Assembly: GCA_019058275.1 (NCBI GenBank)
Contig: JAHLVW010000066.1
Coordinates: 186,001-250,000, forward strand
Source of the DNA: Candidatus Heimdallarchaeota archaeon
GTDB lineage: Archaea > Asgardarchaeota > Heimdallarchaeia > JABLTI01
DNA length: 64,000 bases
Reading direction: 5' to 3'
Part shown: piece by piece, positions 8,898 to 17,168 of the stretch
Layout of the letters: each line of letters starts with the position of its first letter
How positions within the stretch are numbered: the first letter of the stretch is position 1
Program-made: the position numbers and the translations under genes
The notes under the pieces: generated by a model
The model's input: only the letters and a program-made list of their open reading frames with translations
What the model was told of the DNA's origin: nothing
Databases searched by the model: none

Positions 8898-10166
8898 TTG
8901 AAGGAAATTAAAATTGGGAATGTCTCAGGAGAACCTGGGAAAATAAATTATGGTTTTCTAGACATATTGGAACATCCTGTTGGAACAGTTGAAAGGTTAC
9001 CTATAATAATCGCTCAGGGATTAAAAGATGGACCTGTATTATGGCTTACAGCAAATATACATGGAGATGAATATACTGGAATTCCTGTTATTCATAGAGT
9101 AATTAAGAATATTTACATAAAAGAGCTTAAGGGAGCAATTGTAGCCATACCCACTCTGAATCCTTCTGGTTCACGAATTAAAACAAGATATCCTTATTTC
9201 GATAAAAAAGATCCAAATCGACTTTTCCCTGATGGAAACCCATTCAAAGACAAATCTAAAACTGATAAATCAAGTGTAAGTCAAATCGTTTTGGATGAAG
9301 TGCAAAAAGATGCAGACATATCTATAAAAACCGAACAAGTCATTAAGATATCTGTTGAGGATGAAGAAAAAACTGAAATCAAGGATCCTCTGGCAGTTTA
9401 TGATAATGAAGAATTGTATCCATCTACACAAGAAATGATTTGGAAGAAACTTTTTGAGATAATAAAATCCTCTGCTGATTATTTGATAGATTTACACAAT
9501 GCATTCATAAAATCTATACCTTTTATATTTCTAGATCGGGTCCTCTACAATGATAATTTAGGGGAAGACGCAAAAAAGGAAGCTGAGGAATTATACAAGA
9601 AAACAGAAGAAATGGTAAAAGCATTTGGTTTTACAGTTGTAAGAGAAACTACTCCCACAAAATATATACAGAAAAAGCTTCACCGATCCACTTCAGGAGC
9701 AGCTTTAAATTATCTAAGAATTCCTTCTTTTACTGTTGAGCTTGGGATGTATTTAGACGTCGAACCAGAAGTGGTTGACGCAGCAACTGTTGGAGTATTG
9801 AATGTTCTCAAATGGTCTGGGATGATTGCTGGTTACATTGAAAAAATAAAAGATGTACCAGTAATAGCTGAAAATGCAGCTGTTAGACATATAGGACATC
9901 CAAGAGCAAAAGAATCCTCAATCATTGAATTAAAAGTAAAGAAAGGTGATTTCGTTAAAAAAGGAGATGTAGTTGCTAAAGCAAAAGACATCTTCGGACG
10001 ACCTTTAGCAAGTGGTTCAGAAATTAAAACTGAAGTTAATGGGTATGTTTTCATGATTAATGAAGGCATTTTGAGATATCCAAATGAAGAGATTTGCTGG
10101 CTAGCTGCTGAAGATGTTAAACCTATGGTTGATAAATGGCCAAAGAAAAGCCAAATACAACAATAA
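8898..10166 (+). CDS. Succinylglutamate desuccinylase/aspartoacylase-family zinc hydrolase
   Basis: A 422-residue protein starting at TTG (8898); upstream GTG codons are out of frame. The zinc carboxypeptidase-like fold is shown by NIHGDEYTG (about residues 53-61), where H-x-x-E supplies two zinc ligands, and by YLIDLHNAF (about 196-204), which holds the third ligand histidine. A Gly-rich NPSGSRIKTRYP stretch binds substrate carboxylates in this family. Residues about 100-165 form a charged insertion not needed by the fold. The C-terminal part (about 330-415) looks like the lipoyl/barrel-sandwich module common in the archaeal members (KVKKGDFVKKGDVVAKA). It probably removes an acyl group from an amino-acid-like substrate, which cannot be named. 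Confidence 0.85.
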   Translation: MKEIKIGNVSGEPGKINYGFLDILEHPVGTVERLPIIIAQGLKDGPVLWLTANIHGDEYTGIPVIHRVIKNIYIKELKGAIVAIPTLNPSGSRIKTRYPYFDKKDPNRLFPDGNPFKDKSKTDKSSVSQIVLDEVQKDADISIKTEQVIKISVEDEEKTEIKDPLAVYDNEELYPSTQEMIWKKLFEIIKSSADYLIDLHNAFIKSIPFIFLDRVLYNDNLGEDAKKEAEELYKKTEEMVKAFGFTVVRETTPTKYIQKKLHRSTSGAALNYLRIPSFTVELGMYLDVEPEVVDAATVGVLNVLKWSGMIAGYIEKIKDVPVIAENAAVRHIGHPRAKESSIIELKVKKGDFVKKGDVVAKAKDIFGRPLASGSEIKTEVNGYVFMINEGILRYPNEEICWLAAEDVKPMVDKWPKKSQIQQ

Positions 10167-10179
10167 AAAAAACTGGGAT

Positions 10180-10198
10180 GCGTAGATTTTATCTACGC
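10180..10198. terminator. Bidirectional hairpin between convergent genes
   Basis: GCGTAGAT (10180-10187) and ATCTACGC (10191-10198) form a perfect 8-bp stem around TTT. On the reverse strand it is followed within a few bases by an eight-T run (complement of the A-run at 10167-10174). It can end both the hydrolase gene and the surface protein gene at 10211. Confidence 0.6.
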
Positions 10199-10210
10199 TT
10201 CTTAATAGAT

Positions 10211-11023
10211 TTATTTTCTCTTTTTGATTATGTACGCAATAGTACCGATTACAGCTAATGTAGGAATTGCTATTAACAATTCAAAACCTGAAATGAATCC
10301 ACTTGGAAATATTAAGAATGCCGGTAGGTTATAACCTTCTACTTCAAAATGCTGAACCATATCAATTTCCATAATAGATCCTGCAACATTTCCAGTATAA
10401 TCAATGTACATACGGAATCCTTTGACTGCTCCAGTAGTTTTATCGAAAGCAAATTTCATATTATATACTCCTTTGAAATCAGTGTTGTCAGCTGAAGAAT
10501 AATATCGACCACTAAGATACCAATCAAATACTGCAGTACTCGATGAATTAACGAATTCTCCTTGTAATTGGCTAAATGTCCATTCAGGATCTGTAAACAT
10601 GGACTCTACATATGTATCATTAGACAATTCAGTAAGCAAATCTGAGTATCCTACAGGATCGACGAAGAATAATCTAAACAGTTCAGGACCTTTTTCAATT
10701 TCATCTTGATCCCAAGTAGAGAATCCACCTGATATCATAATTGGATAAAATAGTAATAAGACGAAGCCAAGAATATCGAATCCTGAATTCGTTCCTTCAT
10801 CAAATTCTGAACCAATAGTCACATTCCAACTAACAGAAGAAGTACTTGCAGATGTTACATTAAGATCAAATTGTGTTCCTGCTGGATAAGAAGTGTTCTC
10901 AAAGTTAAATCCAGTTCCTGCTCCTGTATTTGTACCTTGCTTAAGAGTCCATTCTGATGCTACTACATCAAATGTGTATGTTGTACCTGCTGTGACATTA
11001 TAGTCAGCTTTTATCACGGACAT
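10211..11023 (-). CDS. Surface protein paralog with broken or non-AUG signal peptide start
   Basis: From the ATG at 11023 this is 270 residues, ending in a GFELLIAIP-type transmembrane anchor (from about residue 246) with a KKRK tail. It is related to the protein at 7785 (mature start KADY, same anchor layout). The ATG start leaves no signal peptide. Upstream, the same frame stays open for 15 more codons and encodes a hydrophobic run, RIFVIGLVSS, before MSVIKADY, then meets TAA. A TTG at 11081 with GGGTGAT ahead encodes MKKLIN in another frame. One base fewer in the T-run at about 11061-11064 would join them into a full signal peptide. The ectodomain is rich in N-x-S/T sites. Function unknown. 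Confidence 0.7.
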   Translation of the reverse strand: MSVIKADYNVTAGTTYTFDVVASEWTLKQGTNTGAGTGFNFENTSYPAGTQFDLNVTSASTSSVSWNVTIGSEFDEGTNSGFDILGFVLLLFYPIMISGGFSTWDQDEIEKGPELFRLFFVDPVGYSDLLTELSNDTYVESMFTDPEWTFSQLQGEFVNSSSTAVFDWYLSGRYYSSADNTDFKGVYNMKFAFDKTTGAVKGFRMYIDYTGNVAGSIMEIDMVQHFEVEGYNLPAFLIFPSGFISGFELLIAIPTLAVIGTIAYIIKKRK

Positions 11024-11290
11024 GCTCGATACTAAACCAATAACAAATATTCGGTAATATAAAATTGATTAGTTTTTTCAAATTTATCACCCAAAATTAT
11101 AATGTTTAATGAAAAACATATAACAATTAAAAACCCCGAAGCATATATGAACTTTACTTTATGAGAAAATTCTGTGCAAATCCTTAGTGATTGTTTCTAA
11201 TGGAGACATTGAATCTCAAATACTAAACCAATAAATGAATTTATTATGATATTTGAAAGTACTAGTAGTATTTCAGAGGAGCTTTATTCA

Positions 11291-12757
11291 GTGAATCTCT
11301 TTAAAATATTTAAATCACAGTATCTTTTGCTTTTTATTTTAGCATTTAATTTTAGCATTATTTTCTCTTCAGTTCATTTTAATGATCAGAATACACTATC
11401 CAATGCAAGAATTCAGAAATCTGATCAAATGTTAAATGAATATGTTGAAGTTAATGCAGCAGATAAAACACAGATTCTATCTTTTACCTTTGCAATAGCT
11501 CCTACAAACAAAATATACTTGATTTATAATGAGCAAAATATCGATAATAATTCCATTAAAATGATAACATCTGATAGTAATTATCTGTGGAATAAATCAG
11601 CTGAAACAATTCTGGTTGAAAATGAAACTTTCAATCTTTTTGGAACACCAACTGCTTTTGCTACATCAGATGAACTTGCTGTAGCAATTACCTATTCACT
11701 GAATGAATATTCTGGTATTAAGATGTTAGTGAAGCAGTATTTGGATTTGAATTGGGTGGAGAAAATCACCCTATCAAATGATTCCTTTTCATTTCATGAA
11801 CCAATATTAAGATTAGATCAGAACTCAAATGACTACTGGCTATGTTGGAAAGATAATAGAGTTGGAGATTATAATCTATATTATCTCCATTATAATAGTA
11901 CTTCAGAACAATGGAGTAATCAAAGCAGGATAACTGAAGCAACAGGATTGAATAGTACAGATTGTGATTTTATATTAGATGATAATGGTAATGCTCATTT
12001 CGTATGGTCAGAGGGATTACATTTTGAAGAAAAAATCCTTTACAAGATGATATATAGAAATGGAACTCAAAAACCAATTGAAGAATTAACTACTGGTACT
12101 ACTAGATGTAGACATTCAAAAATCATAATCGATTCTTATAGTATGTTAAATGTTTTCTGGGGTAATTATACAGTTGAGTTTCCAGGAACACAATTTGGAA
12201 CAAAAAACATCCATTCTGCCAATAAACCTATTTTTGGTAATTGGAGTGAACCAATTGAAGTTGCTCCATTTATCCCTCCTGATAGACCTGCATCAGGTGA
12301 ATCAGATGCAAGCATGCCTTCAGTTGCTTTGGATGGGCAAAATCAACTCTGGTTAGCTTACGAAATAAGAGAGGAATATGCTTACCATCAAGGTGTAGAT
12401 ATTAGGGAAAGAATTAATCTGAATTGGCAACCTAGTACTCAACTTTCTCATGCTAATAATGCTGCTTTAAGACCAAAAATCAAAGTTGATGCTACTGGAA
12501 ATCTTCATTGCTTTTGGCTCGACGGAAGATTTGGGAACTATGAGCTATTCCATCGAATAAGATTTGCAAGTGGTGCTTGGTCTGATGAACTTAGCCTAAC
12601 AAAAGATGCTTTAGAGCTGGGTTTAGTTTGGACTATAATTATAGTAGTTATTTGTGGAACAATCTTGCTAGCTGTTCCAACAATAATAGTAAAGAGAATT
12701 AGAGCAAGAAGAAACATGGAAATAGTAAGGAGAAAAATGCAAGACTTAGAGAAGTAA
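11291..12757 (+). CDS. Secreted membrane-anchored beta-propeller-like protein
   Basis: The frame is open from an ATG at 11246. A GTG at 11291 is the better start because AGAGGAG ends 9 bases ahead, and it makes the hydrophobic run LLLFILAFNFSIIF a normal signal peptide. The ectodomain repeats a sialidase/BNR-like pattern of about 60 residues: aromatic strands with Trp followed by Asp-Gly/Asn turns, as in WLCWKDNRVGDYNLYY, AHFVWSEG and LHCFWLDGRFGNYELF. This suggests a five- or six-bladed propeller, probably for binding and not catalysis, since no Asp-box catalytic set is evident. A C-terminal transmembrane helix (the last 45 residues) is followed by a basic cytoplasmic tail. The 3' end overlaps the convergent gene at 12746 by 12 bases. 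Confidence 0.72.
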   Translation: MNLFKIFKSQYLLLFILAFNFSIIFSSVHFNDQNTLSNARIQKSDQMLNEYVEVNAADKTQILSFTFAIAPTNKIYLIYNEQNIDNNSIKMITSDSNYLWNKSAETILVENETFNLFGTPTAFATSDELAVAITYSLNEYSGIKMLVKQYLDLNWVEKITLSNDSFSFHEPILRLDQNSNDYWLCWKDNRVGDYNLYYLHYNSTSEQWSNQSRITEATGLNSTDCDFILDDNGNAHFVWSEGLHFEEKILYKMIYRNGTQKPIEELTTGTTRCRHSKIIIDSYSMLNVFWGNYTVEFPGTQFGTKNIHSANKPIFGNWSEPIEVAPFIPPDRPASGESDASMPSVALDGQNQLWLAYEIREEYAYHQGVDIRERINLNWQPSTQLSHANNAALRPKIKVDATGNLHCFWLDGRFGNYELFHRIRFASGAWSDELSLTKDALELGLVWTIIIVVICGTILLAVPTIIVKRIRARRNMEIVRRKMQDLEK

Positions 12758-13270
12758 ATCCTCAATTTTTTTCTCTTCTTCAATATCGAGATTTTCTAAA
12801 ATTTCTAAATAAACTTCATTGGGATATTTAACACCCAAGAATCTAGCAACTACTTTTTTCTTACCATCTTCAGTTTTGTTATAAAAGACAATCGTTCCAA
12901 AATTAAAAATATTTGACAAAATTGGTGTTTTTCTAATTTTCATATCAACAATTTTCTCAAACTCAACAATTTTACTTTTTTTGGATCTATAAACACTTCT
13001 TATCTCAATTGAATCTGTATCGACCCAATATCTAGGAGCACTAATGAAGATGTAAGTAAGAGCAAAAACAGTGAACCCAACTAACGTAAAACCTACCCAA
13101 ATTATCTTAGAGTACCGTTCTGGATTAGGCCAACCTAAATCATATGGATTTAGCAAGAAGTGAACAATTGTGAATAATCCTAGATTAATAATCAAAGTAA
13201 GTGCTAACCATTGCATAATATATTCTATGGAAACTTCCAATGAAAATCTTGAACTTTTACTTTCGCTCAT
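12746..13270 (-). CDS. Membrane protein with bacterial-type PH domain (DUF304-like)
   Basis: A 174-residue protein with two transmembrane helices (about residues 16-36 and 56-77) and a C-terminal cytoplasmic domain. That domain begins APRYWVDTDSIEIRSVYR and continues with alternating strands and an ending helix, the layout of the YdbS/DUF304 bacterial PH-like fold. The general shape, two helices then a PH-like domain, is also seen in the protein at 20994. No function can be assigned. It converges on the propeller gene, overlapping its last 12 bases. Confidence 0.65.
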   Translation of the reverse strand: MSESKSSRFSLEVSIEYIMQWLALTLIINLGLFTIVHFLLNPYDLGWPNPERYSKIIWVGFTLVGFTVFALTYIFISAPRYWVDTDSIEIRSVYRSKKSKIVEFEKIVDMKIRKTPILSNIFNFGTIVFYNKTEDGKKKVVARFLGVKYPNEVYLEILENLDIEEEKKIEDLLL

Positions 13271-13436
13271 TGCTATTTGCTCTTTTTTTTTTATTATGCA
13301 ATTGCTTTCCCTACTTTTCTAATTTTAGTTGATTTCTACAATTATTTAGTTAAAACTAGAAATTTGAGAAATAAAAAAGAAAAATGAGATATCAAATAAA
13401 AGCTATTCGTCACTTTCTTCTGGTTCTTCGTCTACT

Positions 13437-14051
13437 TCATCTTTCTTCTGTTTCAGTTGTGTCTTCTTCAACTTCTTCGTCAGGTGTTTCTTCTTCCTCT
13501 TCACATGTTTCTTCGACTACTTCATCTTCTTCAGTTTCAGTTGTATCTTCTTCACTTGTTTCTTTGTCTACTTCTTCATCTTCTTCCTCTGAAATTTCAA
13601 TAACTTCTTCTGCAATATCTTCAGCAATCTCTTCAATGACTTCTTCATCAACTTCTTTGTCAACGATTTCTTCCATCGTGTCTTCTAAGGCTTCTTCTAC
13701 AGCTTCTTCTAAAGTTTCTTCTATAATTTCTTCTTCTTCCTCTTTGGTGACTTCTTTGACTTTAGGAGCTTTCTTTGGTTTCTTCTTACCGCTACGAACA
13801 GCCAATACAATAATAATGACTGTTAAGCCAATCAATGCAAGTCCTGCTCCAACCAAAAAGAGTACAATGAATATAATTGGTACGTCTGGAAGATTAGATA
13901 TCCCTTCAACAAGTATCATTAAAGCTGGTATAATGACTAAAAACAATCCAAAAACTGCAACTGCATATGATAGAGCAATTGCTAAACTACCTTTAGTTCT
14001 AGGTTCAGTTTCTTCTTCAGCTGTCATGTTTCTTCTTATCCACAACATCAA
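13437..14051 (-). CDS. Membrane protein with long acidic tail, tail apparently frameshifted
   Basis: About 200 residues: two or three transmembrane helices (about residues 26-50 and 58-90), a short basic stop-transfer stretch (GKKKPKKAPK), and then over 90 residues that are mostly Glu, Asp, Thr and Val, predicted helical or disordered. The tail contains DTTETEEDEVVEE and ends DTTETEER. If the run of three A at 13442-13444 lost one base, the second copy would read on as DTTETEEDEVDEEPEESDE to a stop at 13403, exactly echoing the first copy. So the annotated end is probably an indel artefact or a recent frameshift. The start could be the ATG at 14027. The reverse reading of the tail gives a Ser-rich frame on the other strand, which is a shadow. 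Confidence 0.62.
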   Translation of the reverse strand: MMLWIRRNMTAEEETEPRTKGSLAIALSYAVAVFGLFLVIIPALMILVEGISNLPDVPIIFIVLFLVGAGLALIGLTVIIIVLAVRSGKKKPKKAPKVKEVTKEEEEEIIEETLEEAVEEALEDTMEEIVDKEVDEEVIEEIAEDIAEEVIEISEEEDEEVDKETSEEDTTETEEDEVVEETCEEEEETPDEEVEEDTTETEER

Positions 14052-14200
14052 AATTAAACATTTTGTCTAAAAAAGACCATTTTAGTTCTAGTAATTCTGC
14101 AATTATAATTTGCATATGTTTCCAAAACAGGTATTTTTTTGTAGTAAAAAATTCAATTAAATTTCCTTAAGAAAAGATCCTCTTTTTGTTAGCATTCTAA

Positions 14201-14210
14201 ATTAAATACC
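14201..14210 (+). promoter_or_regulatory. TATA-box-like element upstream of OsmC gene
   Basis: ATTAAATACC lies about 85 bases before the ATG at 14295. The same AAATAC core recurs at 15331, 15985 and 41147, and fits the archaeal TATA consensus. Assignment is by position and similarity only. Confidence 0.35.
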
Positions 14211-14294
14211 CTCGAAAGTTAAGAAAATAAACGATTATTGTTAAGAAAAAGACTGTCAATAGTACACTAAGAAAAGAGTAATTGGAGGCCTATA

Positions 14295-14699
14295 ATGGAA
14301 ATTACTAGTAAATGGATTGAAAAAAATAAATTCAAAGTTGATGATGGAAAACATCCATTCTTTATCCTTGACACACCAGAGAAATATGGTGGGGATGATG
14401 CTGCCCCAACAGCATTAGAAATGGCGGTAATGGCTTTAGCAACATGTTTAGGTACATCCTATCGAATGACTTTAAGTCATATGCATCTTACATTTAAAGA
14501 GCTTGAAATAAAAGCAATAGCAAATAAATCAGATGATATACACTTGTCAGACATTCATCTAATGGTTTATGTGAAATCAAAAGAATCTCAAACGAAATTA
14601 GAGAAAGCTTTAGCTATCGCTGAGAAGAATTGTGCAGTTGATATAATATTTCATCAAACAGAAATTCCAATAGAAACAAAGCTAAAGATATTAAGTTAA
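14295..14699 (+). CDS. OsmC family protein (first of tandem pair)
   Basis: A 134-residue OsmC/Ohr-type protein; family members are thiol peroxidases that reduce organic hydroperoxides. The two conserved cysteines are present: ALATCLGTSYR (about residue 55) and EKNCAVDIIF (about residue 115). The usual Cys-Pro after the second cysteine is Cys-Ala here. The ATG is preceded by ATTGGAGGCCT, a good ribosome-binding site. The next gene is a paralog with the normal Cys-Pro-Val motif. The pair was probably made by duplication, with its own TATA-like sequence before each copy. Confidence 0.85.
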   Translation: MEITSKWIEKNKFKVDDGKHPFFILDTPEKYGGDDAAPTALEMAVMALATCLGTSYRMTLSHMHLTFKELEIKAIANKSDDIHLSDIHLMVYVKSKESQTKLEKALAIAEKNCAVDIIFHQTEIPIETKLKILS

Positions 14700-14807
14700 A
14701 AATAGAACTTCATTTGTTTTCGTGTAGTTCCTTTTAAAAGATTTATACATAATATACTGAATCACAATTTTCGATTAGATCGCCTAAACTTTAGAGGTAA
14801 AATAAAA

Positions 14808-15215
14808 ATGAAATCAACATATAAACTAGTGAAAAATTATCAAGCAATTGTAGATAATGGAAGAAATCATGCTACAGTAATTGATTTAACACCAAAAGGT
14901 GATGGTGAGAGTTTAGGTCCAACAGCATTAGAATTATGCTTAATGAGTTATTCCGGTTGTATCGGTACGATCTTCGCCAAAATTGCTAGAAAAATGCGTT
15001 TAGCTATTGAAAGCTTGGAAGTTGTTCTTGAAGCTGATAGAGACAAAGAAGACCCTACGATGAGATCTGTAAATGCAACAGTAAATGTAAAATCTCCTGA
15101 TTCAGTTGCAAAACTCGAAAAGTGCTTAGATTTTATATTGCACACTTGCCCTGTAGGTGTACTTTTTGATAATGCAGATGTACCAAAAAATGTTAAATTG
15201 AATGTAATAGAGTGA
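14808..15215 (+). CDS. OsmC family protein (second of tandem pair)
   Basis: A 135-residue OsmC-type protein with both redox cysteines in their usual context: MSYSGCIGTIF (about residue 51) and LHTCPVGVLF (about residue 114). It is similar in length and layout to the protein at 14295. The ATG follows GAGGTAAAATAAAA. A TATA-like stretch (TTTATACAT, about 14742-14750) lies 60 bases upstream, so it is probably transcribed independently of the first copy. Confidence 0.87.
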   Translation: MKSTYKLVKNYQAIVDNGRNHATVIDLTPKGDGESLGPTALELCLMSYSGCIGTIFAKIARKMRLAIESLEVVLEADRDKEDPTMRSVNATVNVKSPDSVAKLEKCLDFILHTCPVGVLFDNADVPKNVKLNVIE

Positions 15216-15330
15216 AGGATTATTTGCTTTTTTCCCAAAATTTCCTGTACTTTATTCAAAAATTAATGCAATCATCACTTTTTCTAGTTTTTTTTCATGT
15301 CGCTTTAGTAAAAGATTTTTATTAGATAAA

Positions 15331-15340
15331 TATTAAATAC
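15331..15340 (+). promoter_or_regulatory. TATA-box-like element upstream of membrane protein gene
   Basis: TATTAAATAC lies 42 bases before the ATG at 15382, placing a start site roughly at 15365 if the usual archaeal 25-base spacing holds. Confidence 0.4.
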
Positions 15341-15381
15341 TCGTATAGCTATTTCAATTCAATATATTTGGTGTATACATC

Positions 15382-15933
15382 ATGTCTTTTGGCAGTATAT
15401 TACTTGGCGCCTTAATAGGCGGTTTATTAAGTAGCGGTGCAGTAATTGGCATCTCTTTCTTGTTCACACTTCTACCATGGTGGGCCATACTCCTAATTGG
15501 CGCTGGTGGCAGTTTAATCGGTGGTATAATCGCTGGTGTAATTGCTAAAGGTGTTGGAGCAGGTGCCCTTGCAGGTCTATTATCTGGTTTAATAGTGCTT
15601 ATTGCTAGTTTCCTATTCTTGTGGTTGTACTATAAAGCTACAATATCCGCATTTGTAGTCTCTATGGGAAGTGTAGCACAGTTCGCAGATGAGGTAGTTG
15701 ATCTATTTGGTGTTGGTGGAACTGACGTAGGCATCATGATGGAACAATGGATAACAGCTTCGATTCCTACAACAGCTGACATACAAGCCTTTGTTGATAG
15801 TAAATTTATTTTCTTTGCATTAATACTTGGTGCCATATTTGGCGGTATCGCTGCTGTAACAAACTTCTTCGCTGGTATGATTGTCGGTCTTTTCACAAGA
15901 AAGAAGAAGGAAAGCTACGATTCTTACTATTAA
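15382..15933 (+). CDS. Gly-rich four-helix membrane protein
   Basis: A 183-residue membrane protein with about four hydrophobic segments (roughly 5-30, 34-56, 60-86, 140-172). The helices are unusually Gly/Ala rich (GALIGGLLSSGAVIG, AGALAGLLSGLIV), a packing style like that of archaeal DUF5518-type proteins, though the match is only in character. A 50-residue loop between helices 3 and 4 is predicted to lie outside. The tail is KKKESYDSYY. Function unknown. It is followed by the most GC-rich hairpin terminator in the window. Confidence 0.65.
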   Translation: MSFGSILLGALIGGLLSSGAVIGISFLFTLLPWWAILLIGAGGSLIGGIIAGVIAKGVGAGALAGLLSGLIVLIASFLFLWLYYKATISAFVVSMGSVAQFADEVVDLFGVGGTDVGIMMEQWITASIPTTADIQAFVDSKFIFFALILGAIFGGIAAVTNFFAGMIVGLFTRKKKESYDSYY

Positions 15934-15945
15934 AACATAAGACAA

Positions 15946-15990
15946 CCGCGTGATACTACAATCCCACGCGGAACTTATTTCTTTTTTAAA
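15946..15990 (+). terminator. GC-rich hairpin plus T-tract
   Basis: CCGCGTG (15946-15952) pairs perfectly with CACGCGG (15965-15971) around a 12-base loop. T-rich sequence (15977-15987) follows. The stem stands out strongly in this AT-rich region. Confidence 0.65.
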
Positions 15991-15993
15991 TAC
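15985..15993 (+). promoter_or_regulatory. TATA box TTTAAATAC upstream of dehydrogenase gene
   Basis: TTTAAATAC lies 94 bases before the ATG at 16087, directly after the preceding terminator. It is identical to the element at 41147-41155. Confidence 0.4.
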
Positions 15994-16086
15994 TCTAAAA
16001 TACATTAATATTCTTAGGAGAATTTTTAGTAAACAAAAATTAAGCTATTTTATTAATTTCATAATCTGTTAGTCGGGAATGAAAAA

Positions 16087-17157
16087 ATGAAAATTGTTTT
16101 CCTATATCCAATAACTCAAGATGCATTAGATTATTTGAAAGAAGAACTACCAGAAGATATTACAGTTATTGCTCGAATTAGAGGAGAGACTGGTCATAGA
16201 CCTCTAAATGAAGATCCTGAAATAATAAAGGAAACAAAAGATGCAGATATTTTAATGGGTCCATATGTTACAGAAGAAATTTTATCACAAGCAGTTCCAG
16301 AAGCAGGGGGAAAACTAAAATTAATTTTTATTCCCTGGACTGGAGTGGATAGGCTAAATTTTGATTTGCTAAAGAAATACTCAGTTCCGATTGCAAACAG
16401 TCATGGCAATGCAAGAACAGTAGCTGAACATACAATAGCCCTTTTATTAACAGCTGCAAGGAATATAATACATCATGATAGACTAATGAGAGATGGAGAT
16501 TGGAGCTCAAGATTTGTAAAAATGCCTGCAGTTAATATAACAGGTAAAACAGTTGGCTTACTTGGATATGGTAAAATTGCTACTGAAAGTGCTAAATTAC
16601 TCAAAGGATTTGACCTTAAATTCATAGGTTGTAGGAGAGATCCTAAAAAATCAACAGAAGAACAAAAGCAAATCGCTTCTAAAATATACTCTATAGATGA
16701 ATTGGAGCAGTTCTTGAAAGAATCTGATATTATCATTAATTCTCTTCCACTTACTAAAGATACCAAAGATATTTTGAGTACAAAAGAATTTGAACAGATG
16801 AAAGAAGGTGTAATTATTGTAAATGTAGGAAGAGGTCATACAATTGATGAAAAAGCATTTTATGACGCAGTTAAAAATGGTAAGGTTTTTGCAGCAGGAA
16901 TCGATCCACAGTGGGTTTATCCACAGAGAACTTCAGTTCCTAGACGCACAGATGGAGGTTCTGATTCAGTGGAAAAAACATTTCCATCAAATTATCCCAT
17001 TCATGAGTTTGATAATGTTGTTCTTAGCCCTCATCGTGCAGCTCACATAACCAAAGGATACGAACGTAGTCACTGGCATGATGTCATTGAGAATATACTA
17101 AGGATATACAATGGTAATAATCCTATTAATGTTATAGATAGTGAAAAAGGATATTGA
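16087..17157 (+). CDS. D-isomer-specific 2-hydroxyacid dehydrogenase
   Basis: A 356-residue NAD(P)-dependent oxidoreductase of the phosphoglycerate/D-lactate dehydrogenase superfamily. The Rossmann motif is GLLGYGKIATESAKLL (about residues 155-170). The catalytic Arg sits in VNVGRGHTID, and the catalytic His in SPHRAAHI near residue 320. An insertion with WVYPQRTSVPRRTDGG after the Glu region is longer than in typical enzymes. The specific substrate cannot be read: a stand-alone enzyme with no ACT domain is more likely a general 2-oxoacid reductase than SerA. It converges on the ATPase gene at 17169. Confidence 0.88.
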   Translation: MKIVFLYPITQDALDYLKEELPEDITVIARIRGETGHRPLNEDPEIIKETKDADILMGPYVTEEILSQAVPEAGGKLKLIFIPWTGVDRLNFDLLKKYSVPIANSHGNARTVAEHTIALLLTAARNIIHHDRLMRDGDWSSRFVKMPAVNITGKTVGLLGYGKIATESAKLLKGFDLKFIGCRRDPKKSTEEQKQIASKIYSIDELEQFLKESDIIINSLPLTKDTKDILSTKEFEQMKEGVIIVNVGRGHTIDEKAFYDAVKNGKVFAAGIDPQWVYPQRTSVPRRTDGGSDSVEKTFPSNYPIHEFDNVVLSPHRAAHITKGYERSHWHDVIENILRIYNGNNPINVIDSEKGY

Positions 17158-17168
17158 AAAAGTAAAAA

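Noticed and set aside
13384..14070. Open Ser/Thr-rich frame on the forward strand
   Set aside because: It is the mirror of the Glu-rich tail of the reverse-strand membrane protein; its low-complexity composition comes from GAA/GAT codons read backwards.
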